From assembly GCA_016871805.1 (NCBI GenBank), contig VHCG01000001.1:193562-228427 (forward strand): a DNA stretch of 34,866 nt, given 5' to 3'. The position numbers were made by a program, and so were the translations under genes. The notes under the pieces are model-generated. The model searched no databases. It saw only the letters and a list, made by a program, of their open reading frames with translations, and had not been told where the DNA came from. Origin of the DNA: Verrucomicrobiota bacterium (GTDB lineage: Bacteria; Verrucomicrobiota; Verrucomicrobiia; Limisphaerales; UBA9464). Position 1 is the stretch's first letter. The number at the start of each line of letters is the position of its first letter. Below, one piece after another: positions 1 through 7,389 of the stretch.

Positions 1-222
1 GCTGGCCGATTCCTCCAGTCGGGTGCTGACCAGTCCGGCGACGCGGAGCCGCGACAGCAGCGGATACAACGTGCCCTCGGTGAGACCCAGACCGGGCACC
101 TCGGACAGTTCCTTGACCAGCTCGTACCCGTAGCGCTCGCGGACGGCGAGGGTCCGGAGGATGCACAGCTCGATCACTCCCTTGCGGACCTGCACGACCC
201 AGTTGTCGAAGAAATCGCTCAC
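1..222 (-). CDS. PadR-family transcriptional regulator, partial (C-terminus off window)
   Basis: The first 74 codons of a PadR-type winged-helix repressor are present; the gene continues beyond base 1. The visible part has the family's typical opening: a hydrophobic helix (VIELCILRTLA), the RYGYELVKEL segment, then the recognition helix and wing region (GLTEGTLYPLLSRLRVAGLV). PadR proteins bind DNA as dimers and usually repress an adjacent membrane or efflux operon. The start is a GTG at 220-222 whose GTGA overlaps the TGA stop of the preceding membrane gene, which suggests translational coupling and one transcript with the three genes upstream. It may therefore regulate this membrane/lipoprotein cluster, though the target is inferred from position only. 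The family call is firm; the ligand is unknown. Confidence 0.88.
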   Translation of the reverse strand, partial: MSDFFDNWVVQVRKGVIELCILRTLAVRERYGYELVKELSEVPGLGLTEGTLYPLLSRLRVAGLVSTRLEESAS

Positions 223-794
223 GGAGTTCCCTTCCCTTCCCCGAGGTGGCCCGCCGCAGCCACAACGGATCGCCGGCCTCGACGCCCCCGGAGGAGACTC
301 CAAAGGCAGAGTCCACCCGAGACCACGACCCAGACGGGCTGGGCCGTCACCACCACAAAGGGCACGTCGATGAACCCCTCTCGGGTCTCCACCTCGCCCA
401 GAATATTCCGGATCTGACTCGGCAGAGAGACGAGTGTCAGCCACCCCAGCGGAAAGAGGAGCCCCTGGAGGCCAAGGAACCATCGGAGGCCCGGGCCTAC
501 GGATCCCGGAGTTCGGAGGAGTCCGACGAGGGCCAACGCCTGCGCGAGGATCAAAAGGTCGCTGTAGGCGCAGGGGAGCGTCCCCAGGGTGGAGAACCGG
601 AAGTTCGACAGAGCGATCCGGTAATGTTCCGCGGACAGACGGTCGTTGAATCCCATGGCATGCCCGGCGCTGTCGACCGTCTCCCAGGGGGTGTTCGTCA
701 TCCCCACATCCAGCGCAACCACCAGCAGCGTGACGACGAGGCTGGCCACCACCAGCACCACGGGGAGAAGACGGACCTGCATGGGGGCACACAT
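219..794 (-). CDS. Multi-pass membrane protein of unknown function
   Basis: About 191 residues with roughly four hydrophobic segments: one near the N-terminus (VVLVVASLVVTLLVVALDV), two in the middle (LLILAQALALVGLL and a WFLGLQGLLFPLGWLTLV segment), and one near the C-terminus. It ends in a short basic tail. I do not recognise a family. The chosen ATG at 792-794 lies just after the stop of the preceding gene; an overlapping upstream ATG and an ATG at 780-782 are alternatives. The 3' end overlaps the PadR start by four bases, so the two are probably co-transcribed. Possible roles include sensing or a membrane function controlled by PadR, but the sequence does not decide. Confidence 0.6.
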   Translation of the reverse strand: MCAPMQVRLLPVVLVVASLVVTLLVVALDVGMTNTPWETVDSAGHAMGFNDRLSAEHYRIALSNFRFSTLGTLPCAYSDLLILAQALALVGLLRTPGSVGPGLRWFLGLQGLLFPLGWLTLVSLPSQIRNILGEVETREGFIDVPFVVVTAQPVWVVVSGGLCLWSLLRGRRGRRSVVAAAGHLGEGKGTP

Positions 795-798
795 CGGT

Positions 799-1155
799 TC
801 AATCCCAGAACCAGTCGACATAGTGACCCGGATCCAGACGCACCACGCCCCAGAACGTCGCAAAGGACGCCAGCGCGACGAGAAGGGCCGGCATCCATCG
901 GAATCTGGGATCCACGGATCGACGATGGAGGATGAGGCCGACGGTCATCAGGCTGATCCCGGGGATTAAGGTCATGCCCAGGACCAGCGAAAGGTGATGC
1001 AGGACGAATCCGGCATCCTTCGGATCGGGTTGGGACGGTCGTGGCCAATGGCCGAGGAGAAGCCGCTGACGGATCACGTAGAGGTAGAACCAGAACAGGA
1101 TACCGATCGGTGCCAGCCCCAGTGCGTGGATCGCTTTGCGGGGAATCGGGGTCAT
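799..1155 (-). CDS. Small membrane protein of unknown function
   Basis: About 118 residues with three predicted membrane segments: one near the N-terminus (LAPIGILFWFYLYVI), one in the middle (LVLGMTLIPGISLMTVGLIL) and one near the C-terminus (ALLVALASFATFWGVV). The ATG at 1153-1155 is chosen. A TTG eight codons upstream (1177-1179) overlaps the stop of the lipoprotein gene and is also possible. The stop at 799-801 is five bases before the next gene's preferred start. Family and function are not recognised. The tight spacing with its neighbours places it in one operon with the lipoprotein, the second membrane protein and PadR. Confidence 0.55.
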   Translation of the reverse strand: MTPIPRKAIHALGLAPIGILFWFYLYVIRQRLLLGHWPRPSQPDPKDAGFVLHHLSLVLGMTLIPGISLMTVGLILHRRSVDPRFRWMPALLVALASFATFWGVVRLDPGHYVDWFWD

Positions 1156-1175
1156 GGTCGCGAGTGGAGCCGGAC

Positions 1176-1589
1176 TCAATACCGAGAAGGCGAGTCCGAA
1201 ACTCGGACCTCGAGGTCCGTACCGATCACCGCCCGGATCCGAGAGCCAACCCGGGGTTCCACGTATCCCAGGGATCCGGAATCCACTCTTCGTCCACCCA
1301 CTTCGAATTCGATCCTCACCCCGGATTCACCGGTCGGCCGCACCCGGAACCGTCGTCCCTCCCCGGCTCGCACCGTTCCGATCCGCTCCGTGAACCCGGT
1401 GCCCGACACCACCAGATTGCTGACCGTCTGGGGCGAGTCATTCCGCAGCTCCACCTCGGGACTGCCGGAGCATCCGACGAGCCCCGGAAGCACACCGACC
1501 AGTCCCAGCCATCGACCGGGACTCCAGCGATCTCTGCCGTTGCGGATTACATTTACAATTTTTGTAAGAGTAGTTTTATACTTAATCAT
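1176..1589 (-). CDS. Small putative lipoprotein
   Basis: About 137 residues. A hydrophobic stretch ends in the lipobox LVGC (near residue 39), followed by Ser-Gly, so export and lipidation are likely. The mature part is about 98 residues and rich in beta-type alternation and charged residues; no family is recognised. The only reasonable start is the ATG at 1587-1589, which gives a long polar N-region before the hydrophobic core and falls inside an unusually AT-rich segment (see 1545-1670). The first 15 or so residues have AT-rich codons unlike the rest of the gene. Either the true start differs or the 5' end was altered. It leads the four-gene cluster ending in PadR. Confidence 0.55.
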   Translation of the reverse strand: MIKYKTTLTKIVNVIRNGRDRWSPGRWLGLVGVLPGLVGCSGSPEVELRNDSPQTVSNLVVSGTGFTERIGTVRAGEGRRFRVRPTGESGVRIEFEVGGRRVDSGSLGYVEPRVGSRIRAVIGTDLEVRVSDSPSRY

Positions 1590-1670
1590 ATCATTAGTTT
1601 TTACTAAACTACTTAAATCAAAAGCTTTTGGAGTTAGCCCTTTAATAAGATTAATTATAAAAGATCCCTT
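1545..1670. other. Abrupt AT-rich segment in a high-GC genome
   Basis: About 125 bases are dominated by A and T, with runs such as TTTTTACTAAACTACTTAAA, while both sides are clearly GC-rich. The minus strand stays open through it and could encode a low-GC-style peptide (many Lys, Ile, Asn) fused to the lipoprotein reading frame. It may hold the promoter of the lipoprotein-PadR cluster, or it may be a small insertion. I see no transposon ends. Confidence 0.5.
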
Positions 1671-1736
1671 GGGCATCCACGGACTACATCGTGATGCAAG
1701 GTAGCTGGCGATGCAAGGCCGGAGTCGAATTCGGGA

Positions 1737-1985
1737 AGGGGACTCACACGGCGACGCGGAGGCATGGAGCAAGTGTCGGAAGACAGGAAGAAGGTGGACC
1801 TGGCTTCGTCATGGGTCCCGTGGATCGGTTGAGTGGCAGCGCTTCGATGCGGGGAAGCCATGGCATGAGGCTTCTCCCGTGAGGCGTACCAGGGCTCCCT
1901 CCGGCAGGTCCCCGACCAGGATTCCAGAAGGAGGTCTCCCAAACGGTCTCTCCTCCGCGTCTCCGCGTCGCCGCGTGAGTCCTCT
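1737..1985. repeat. Intergenic element bounded by 36-bp imperfect inverted repeats
   Basis: The left end at 1737 begins AGGGGACTCACACGGCGACG. The right end at 1950-1985 reads AGAGGACTCACGCGGCGACG on the minus strand and continues with GCGGAGACGCGGAGGAG. The same 36-bp sequence bounds a second element at 12696-13090, so this is a dispersed repeat family. The interior holds a hairpin (GGGGAAGCC at 1851-1859 against GGCTTCTCCC at 1869-1878) and no convincing gene. The non-coding stretch between the lipoprotein start (1589) and the recR stop (2001) consists of the AT-rich segment and this element. Confidence 0.7.
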
Positions 1986-2000
1986 CCCCTTTCCCCCTCC

Positions 2001-2618
2001 TCAGCCGTCCGCCTTCAGATCCCGTCGCCCCTCGAGGGCCCGGCTCAGGGTCAGTTCATCCGCGAATTCGAGGCCACTCCCCGCCGGCAGGCCCTGCGCC
2101 AAGCGGGTGAGTCGCACGCCGCCGGAACCCAGCCGTCGCGCCAGGTAGTGCGCCGTGGCGTCGCCCTCCACATCGCTGCCCAACGCGAGGATCACCTCGG
2201 AAACACCCCCTGCCCCGAGGCGCTTCTCCAGTTCGGCGATCCGAAGGTCCTCCGGTCCGACCCCGTTCAGCGGACTGAGCTTGCCGCCCAGCACGTGATA
2301 GCGCCCACGAAAGGTTCCCGACTTCTCGAGACTGAGCACATCAAGAGCCCGCTCCACCACACACAACAGCGTCGGCTCCCGTCGGGGATCGGCACAGACG
2401 GGACACGGCTGGGTCTCGGTCAGCGCCCCGCACTCCTGGCAGAACCCGACCCGTTCGCGGGCCTCGACCAGCGCCGCGGCGAGATGCCGCACCGAGGCCG
2501 GATCGGACTGGACAACATGCAGGGCCAGCCGCTCGGCGGAACGAGGCCCGATTCCGGGCAGCTGGCCCAGGGCCGTGGACAGCTGGGTGATGGCGTTGGG
2601 AAGACGGGTGTTCGACAC
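2001..2618 (-). CDS. recR: Recombination mediator protein RecR
   Basis: About 205 residues, the usual RecR length. RecR works with RecO (and RecF) to load RecA on gapped DNA in recombinational repair. The N-terminal helix-hairpin-helix is visible (LGQLPGIGPRSAERLALHVV). It is followed by a four-cysteine zinc motif (CQECGALTETQPCPVC) and a Toprim domain (LCVVERALDVLSLEKSG, then RYHVLGGKLSPLNGVGPEDL). The GTG at 2616-2618 matches the family length; an ATG nine codons upstream (2643-2645) is an alternative. The usual neighbours dnaX and ebfC are absent. A dispersed repeat lies just downstream. Confidence 0.95.
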   Translation of the reverse strand: MSNTRLPNAITQLSTALGQLPGIGPRSAERLALHVVQSDPASVRHLAAALVEARERVGFCQECGALTETQPCPVCADPRREPTLLCVVERALDVLSLEKSGTFRGRYHVLGGKLSPLNGVGPEDLRIAELEKRLGAGGVSEVILALGSDVEGDATAHYLARRLGSGGVRLTRLAQGLPAGSGLEFADELTLSRALEGRRDLKADG

Positions 2619-2733
2619 GGGAGGCGCACAGAGACGCCGCGTCATGATGGAGCCGAGGTTGCAAAAGGAAAGGGTTTGCCTGGAAGGTCGACTGCCCCAC
2701 TCCGACCCTGAGCTCATCCCTCGCTACCCCGCC

Positions 2734-3303
2734 TCAGAACGACATCCGGAAGCGGAGCCCAAAGCCGTAGGCCTTGGGCAACCGAATCGGCATCGGAGAA
2801 TTCACCGGGATCTGGCTCGGGTCGAAGAACCCAAGGCCATCCGACTCCACGACGAGCGGATCCACCCGGGTCCTCAGGAAGTGGTTCCAGCTGTCCTCGA
2901 ACCGCTGCTGGTCGGCCGATCGCCATTCGCTCTGGAGATCGATGGGACGGGTCTGGGGAGCACCCGGAACCCCGGCGGCGGCCCGACGTACGGCGTCCGA
3001 GCGATCGAACGCGATGGCGAGCAGGAGATCGTCGAACGCCTTGCGGGCCTCGTCCGGTCGACGCGTCGGCTCGGGGAGGATCCGACGCCAGGCCTCGGTC
3101 TCATAGGTCAGATAGGTCGGGGGCTCGACGACCGGCCCGGGCTCCGGCGGCCGAGGCGGTTCGATCGGCGGGACCACCACCTGGGGCGGAACCGGAGGGA
3201 CTTCGGGCCCCCCCACCCAACGGGACCACCAGACGAGGAGCACGATCGCGGTGAGGGAGGTCAGGACCACCCACCAGACCCGTTGCCGCCCCAGTTTCAT
3301 CAT
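2734..3303 (-). CDS. Membrane-anchored Pro-rich protein of unknown function
   Basis: About 189 residues. A short cytoplasmic start (MMKLGRQR) leads into one membrane segment (VWWVVLTSLTAIVLLVWW). A long proline-rich linker follows (about residues 33-60, PPVPPQVVVPPIEPPRPPEP and beyond), then a polar domain of about 125 residues outside the membrane. No catalytic motif is recognised. The start is one of two adjacent ATGs (3301-3303 or 3298-3300). This layout suits an envelope protein whose domain must reach across the periplasm, a TonB-like architecture but without a recognisable TonB C-terminal motif. It lies between recR and an exported TIM-barrel protein on the same strand; the spacing does not prove an operon. 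Confidence 0.6.
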   Translation of the reverse strand: MMKLGRQRVWWVVLTSLTAIVLLVWWSRWVGGPEVPPVPPQVVVPPIEPPRPPEPGPVVEPPTYLTYETEAWRRILPEPTRRPDEARKAFDDLLLAIAFDRSDAVRRAAAGVPGAPQTRPIDLQSEWRSADQQRFEDSWNHFLRTRVDPLVVESDGLGFFDPSQIPVNSPMPIRLPKAYGFGLRFRMSF

Positions 3304-3373
3304 GGTCAATACAGCACTCCAGGAGCCCCCGGGCAAGCCGACCCGCCGGCCCGACCGGACCCCGTCCTCCGGA

Positions 3374-4255
3374 TCACTTGGCCGGGTTTGCCGCCGTCCA
3401 GCCCCGGACGAATCCGATGCACTGGGCCACATCCGGCACGGAGTGGTCCCAGTTGAACTCGTATTCGCAGCTGATGTTGCCGTCGAACTTCTGACGGCGC
3501 AGTTCCGCGAGCACTCCGGCCATGTCGGTCGAGCCCGTGCCGAAGATCAGGTCATGCTGCCCCGGACCCGGCTTCTCGCGCTCCTTGGCATGCATCGAGA
3601 TCACCCGACCCTTCAGGGCCCGGAGCCCGTCGACCGCCCGGATGCCGCTGGTCTGCCAGTGGCCGATGTCGGCGCACGCTCCGATGCGGGCATCTCGGTT
3701 GCGGACCAGCTCGGCGACCCACTTCGGATCCCAGATCTTGTACGCCGGGTTCTTGGGTTGCTGCGCGTGGTTGTGGAAGGCGACCCGGATGTCGAACTCC
3801 GTCACGAGCGGCTCGAAGGTGTCGATCGAATCGGTCGACTCCGTGGTGATCGCATAGAGGCCGAGTCCCTTGGCGAACTGGAAGAGCTTCCGGGCTGCCG
3901 CGGAGTCCTTCGGGATGTCCACGACGCCATAGTTGACCGCCTTGAGCCCGTGCTTCCTCAGCTTCTCCTTGAGCTTCTCCAGCGCGGTGGCAGGCATCTC
4001 GTGACCCACCTTGGTGCCGCTATCCTCAGGAAAAAGGACCTGGCCGGGATAGAACTCGATGACCTTGCCGCCGGCCGCCTCGGTCTTCTCGATCGCCTCG
4101 AAGGCGGTGAACCGATTGAAGGTGTAGGCCTGGCATCCGATCGCGAAGCCACCAATGCGGTACTCGGATGGAATGGGGTCCGCCCACAGGGATCCGGCCA
4201 GGGCAACAAGCGAGACGACTCCGAGGAGTCGGGAGATTTGGGGAATGAAGGTCAT
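3374..4255 (-). CDS. Exported sugar phosphate isomerase/epimerase-like TIM-barrel protein
   Basis: About 293 residues. A signal peptide (LLGVVSLVALAGSLWA, cleavage near ADP) precedes a xylose-isomerase-like TIM barrel (AP_endonuc_2 family). Typical motifs are present: IGCQAYTFN near the start, KVIEFYPGQ, VAFHNHAQQ (a metal-site His region), ACADIGHWQTSG, VISMHAKER, and the final CEYEFNW carrying a metal-ligand Glu. Related exported members are frequent in Verrucomicrobiota and Planctomycetota and are usually annotated as sugar phosphate isomerases; real substrates are mostly unknown. The ATG at 4253-4255 puts the signal peptide in a normal position; an ATG eight codons upstream is possible. 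Carbohydrate turnover in the periplasm is likely, but the exact reaction cannot be read. Confidence 0.85.
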   Translation of the reverse strand: MTFIPQISRLLGVVSLVALAGSLWADPIPSEYRIGGFAIGCQAYTFNRFTAFEAIEKTEAAGGKVIEFYPGQVLFPEDSGTKVGHEMPATALEKLKEKLRKHGLKAVNYGVVDIPKDSAAARKLFQFAKGLGLYAITTESTDSIDTFEPLVTEFDIRVAFHNHAQQPKNPAYKIWDPKWVAELVRNRDARIGACADIGHWQTSGIRAVDGLRALKGRVISMHAKEREKPGPGQHDLIFGTGSTDMAGVLAELRRQKFDGNISCEYEFNWDHSVPDVAQCIGFVRGWTAANPAK

Positions 4256-4351
4256 GGGTACCGTCCAAGGAGACACCATCCGCCACCCACTCTCAACCTT
4301 GCCCTTCGTCCCACCCTTCGTCCTTCGCCCCCGGGGACCCTCCGCGGTGCC

Positions 4352-5164
4352 CTACACGTAGCTCCGCTGCAGGAGCTCGGCGACGGCTGGGTCGAGCTGT
4401 TCACGACGTCGGACCTGGTCGAACCGGGCTAGGAGGTCCTCGGGACGCACCCGGGCCCGCTCCGCCCCCTGGAGATCGTGGAGGACCTGGCCGCGGTGCA
4501 TCATGACGATGCGATCTCCCAGGTTGACGGCCTGCTGCATCGAGTGGGTGACCATCAGCGTGGTGAGCCGATCCTTCTGGATGATCTCATGCGTGAGCCG
4601 GATCACCTGGTCGGCGCTCTTGGGATCCAGGGCCGCCGTGTGCTCGTCGAGCAGCAGCAGCTCGGGCTTGAGCCACGTGGCCATGAGGAGGGTGAGGGCC
4701 TGGCGCTGGCCACCCGAGAGACTCCCGATCGCGTTGTCGACCCGGTCCTCGAGTCCCATGTTGAGGGTCCGGATCCGGTCCCGGATCTCCCCCTTGAGCC
4801 GGGCATTGAGGGCCCAGCCGAGGCCGCGCGGACGTCCGCGCAACGCCGCCATGGATAGGTTCTCGGCGATGCTCATCGTCGGGGCGGTACCGCTGAAGGG
4901 GTTCTGGAACACGCGCCCCACAAGGCGCGCGCGCTGGTGTTCGGACCACCGGGTGATGTCCTGGCCCGCGAGGGCGATGCGTCCGGTGTCGACCAGGAAC
5001 GTCCCGGCCACCGCGTTCAGGAGGGTCGATTTCCCCGAGCCGTTGGTGCCGATGATGATCACGAACAAGCCACGCTCGAGCCGCAGCGACACCCCGCGCA
5101 GGGCCCGGACCTCGTTGGGGGTGCCCGGGTTGAACGTCTTCAGGATCTGGTCCAGGTCGAGCAT
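4352..5164 (-). CDS. ABC importer ATPase (TrpXYZ-like family)
   Basis: A 270-residue ATP-binding subunit that powers the adjacent permease. Walker A GTNGSGKST is at 39-47, the signature LSGGQ at 149-153, Walker B ELLLLDE at 168-174 and the switch His in VTHSM at 207. The family is the one often annotated as a putative tryptophan/tyrosine or generic ABC.X4 system, and the permease and binding protein next to it belong to the same family. The start lies one base past the permease stop, so translation is coupled. It is the last gene of a six-gene cluster that begins with an RsbW-like kinase. The substrate is not determined by sequence. Confidence 0.93.
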   Translation of the reverse strand: MLDLDQILKTFNPGTPNEVRALRGVSLRLERGLFVIIIGTNGSGKSTLLNAVAGTFLVDTGRIALAGQDITRWSEHQRARLVGRVFQNPFSGTAPTMSIAENLSMAALRGRPRGLGWALNARLKGEIRDRIRTLNMGLEDRVDNAIGSLSGGQRQALTLLMATWLKPELLLLDEHTAALDPKSADQVIRLTHEIIQKDRLTTLMVTHSMQQAVNLGDRIVMMHRGQVLHDLQGAERARVRPEDLLARFDQVRRREQLDPAVAELLQRSYV

Positions 5165-5165
5165 G

Positions 5166-6104
5166 TCAGGCAGGGTTGGGCTTGGGGACCGGGGTTCTCA
5201 GGCGCCGCACGAGATTGGGGGCGACGAGGGCCACGAACACGAAGACGGCGGTGATGAGCTTGAGGTCGTTGGGATTGAGTCCCCAGCGGAGGGCGATCGC
5301 GACGAGCAGCCGGAACAGCACCGATCCCATGACGGCCCCGGTGATGAGGAACCCGAACCGCTGGGTCCCGACCAGCGCCTCGCCGATGATCACGCTCGCC
5401 AGTCCCCAGACCACCATGCCGATGCCCATCTGGACGTCGGCGAAGCCCTGGTACTGGGCGAGAAGGGATCCGGCGAGGGCCACGAGACCGTTCGAGAGGG
5501 CGAGTCCTAGGATGAGGACGAAGTCCACACTCACCCCGAGCGCCCGGATCATCTGGGGATTGTCGCCGGTCGCCCGCATCGCGGTGCCGAGATCCGTGCA
5601 GAAGAACGCGTAGAGGATCCCGCCGACGGCGCCGACCAGACCCATGGCGCCGAGGAGCATCGACAGGTCCCGGAGACCCACCGACCAGCCCAGGATGCCG
5701 ACATCCTGCTCCCCGCCGCGGAGACGCACGGCCAGGTGCTCGGCCGCGGTGGCGAGGGTCTTCTCGTTCAGCAGCGGCAGGTTGCTCTTGCCCATCACAT
5801 GCAGGTTGACCGAGTAGAGCGCGGTCATCACCAGGATGCCGCTCAGGAGACCATGGATCCTGAACTTCGTGTGCAGGATCCCCGTGAGGGCCCCGGCCAC
5901 GAAGCCGGCGCCGAAGCCGGCCAGGGTCGCGAGGACCGGATGGACATGACGGACCAGCAGGATCGCCGTCACGGCGGCACCGAACGTCAGCGAGCCGTCG
6001 ACGGTGATGTCGGGGAAGTTGAAGATCCGGAAGCTCAGGTACACCCCAAGCGCCAGGAGGGCGAGGATGAGGCCGATGGTGGAGGCGCCGATCAGGAGGC
6101 TCAT
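5166..6104 (-). CDS. ABC importer permease (TrpXYZ-like family)
   Basis: A 312-residue inner-membrane subunit of the BPD_transp_2 type. About eight hydrophobic helices are visible, beginning GLILALLALGVYLSFRIFNF. The FNFPDITVDGSLTFGAAV segment after the first helix is characteristic of this family, as are GILHTKFRIHGLLSGILVMT and the late RATGDNPQMIRALG loop that contacts the ATPase. It presumably forms the homodimeric channel for the importer whose binding protein is encoded two genes upstream. The ATG at 6102-6104 lies nine bases after the stop of the STAS-fusion gene, and its own stop almost touches the ATPase start. Confidence 0.93.
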   Translation of the reverse strand: MSLLIGASTIGLILALLALGVYLSFRIFNFPDITVDGSLTFGAAVTAILLVRHVHPVLATLAGFGAGFVAGALTGILHTKFRIHGLLSGILVMTALYSVNLHVMGKSNLPLLNEKTLATAAEHLAVRLRGGEQDVGILGWSVGLRDLSMLLGAMGLVGAVGGILYAFFCTDLGTAMRATGDNPQMIRALGVSVDFVLILGLALSNGLVALAGSLLAQYQGFADVQMGIGMVVWGLASVIIGEALVGTQRFGFLITGAVMGSVLFRLLVAIALRWGLNPNDLKLITAVFVFVALVAPNLVRRLRTPVPKPNPA

Positions 6105-6113
6105 GGCGTGTGT

Positions 6114-7385
6114 TCAGGAATTCCGTGGACTGCGTCCCATCCCCTCGATGGGGCCCGCCCAACAAGCCCCCCGCATCAGGTCCGTCTGCCCCACCCCCTC
6201 GAAAGGACGTTCGTCCGCGATGAGGTGCAGGACCGTCTGGGCGGCGGAGCCGGAGACCCAGCCCTGGACGGTGTCGACGAGGTCCAACCGGCCCTTGGGC
6301 AGGGGACGATAGGGGAACACGGCGGCGTGGAAATGGCCCTGGGCGGTGGTGCCCGAACCGATCGGACGGAACCACGTGGCCTCGGACTGGGACGGATTCC
6401 GGGTCGCCACGCCGACGATCAGCAATCCATGCCGCTCGTCGCTGCGCTCGGTGGTGAAGCTGATCCAGTCCCGGATGCCCGGGAACGCGAAGGGATCCGG
6501 ATCGGCGGACGGCGACCGTTGAAGCGAGGCTCCGATCACGCAGGCGCCCTCGGCGAGGAACGCAAACCCGGCGGCCGACCAGCCGGTGTGGTCCAGGATC
6601 GCCTCGACCGCCTGCGAGAGGCCGATCACGCCCCGACCGGATTTCCCGGCCTCGAAGCGGAAGAGACGGGACGGGGTGCCGCGTACGCCGATGCCGTACT
6701 GCAGCTGGATCTCCGGGACCAGCTGGCCCTCGGACGTCTGGTAGTCCGGGACACTGCTGCCATCCGTCGGCAGCGAGATCGCCGTCCCGCCCACCGCAAG
6801 GGATTCCCCCAGCCGCCCCACCACGTCCGCCGACTGGGTCCCGAACCCGCCCAGTCCCACGAGCAGGGTGTCGATCCCGCATCGGACCGACTGGATGTCG
6901 GACGGCCGAAGGCGTCCGGAGGCGAGGCCTGCCGGGTTGCCCAGGAGGATCGCCTCCACGGCGGTGACCGGCCCGAGGTCATGCGACTCGAACTCGACGC
7001 CCTCCCTCGTCCAGCGCGTCACGGCGGGCTCCGGGGCGGAGGCCGCGGCGACGGCCGCAACCACGGGAGCCACGGCGTTCTGGAGTCCCTGCACCAGCAT
7101 CGAGGCGATCCCGGACAGCTTCAGCACGGAGAACACGGAGTCGGTCGGACACACCACGCGGAGGTGTCCCTTCGCCGCCTTGAGCTGCTTGTAGTGCTTG
7201 AGCAGGACCCGGATCCCGGCCGAGCTGACATAGCTGACCTGGGAGAACTCGAGCGTCACGCGATGGTGTCCGGAGCGGATCGCGGCCTCGATCGTCTGGT
7301 CCACCAGGTCGGCCCAGTTGGCGTCGAGGCGGCCGTTCAGCCGCAGTTCGTGACCGTCGCTCTGGGAATGGGCGGTGATTTCCAT
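6114..7385 (-). CDS. STAS-domain protein with a large C-terminal domain of unknown function
   Basis: About 423 residues. Residues 1-110 form a STAS (anti-sigma factor antagonist) domain: VTLEFSQVSYVSSAGIRVLL places the usual phosphorylatable serine near residue 55. After an Ala/Val-rich linker (about 113-125) comes a domain of about 300 residues that I do not recognise; it has Gly-rich segments such as TLLVGLGGFG and ends near the C-terminus. It shows no SpoIIE/PP2C phosphatase, kinase or membrane motif. The gene lies between the binding protein (4-base gap) and the permease (9-base gap) of an ABC importer, so it is almost certainly co-expressed with them. The N-terminal half suggests control by phosphorylation; the C-terminal half may be an effector or a ligand sensor. 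The ATG at 7383-7385 starts directly at the STAS fold. Confidence 0.8.
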   Translation of the reverse strand: MEITAHSQSDGHELRLNGRLDANWADLVDQTIEAAIRSGHHRVTLEFSQVSYVSSAGIRVLLKHYKQLKAAKGHLRVVCPTDSVFSVLKLSGIASMLVQGLQNAVAPVVAAVAAASAPEPAVTRWTREGVEFESHDLGPVTAVEAILLGNPAGLASGRLRPSDIQSVRCGIDTLLVGLGGFGTQSADVVGRLGESLAVGGTAISLPTDGSSVPDYQTSEGQLVPEIQLQYGIGVRGTPSRLFRFEAGKSGRGVIGLSQAVEAILDHTGWSAAGFAFLAEGACVIGASLQRSPSADPDPFAFPGIRDWISFTTERSDERHGLLIVGVATRNPSQSEATWFRPIGSGTTAQGHFHAAVFPYRPLPKGRLDLVDTVQGWVSGSAAQTVLHLIADERPFEGVGQTDLMRGACWAGPIEGMGRSPRNS

Positions 7386-7389
7386 GGGG

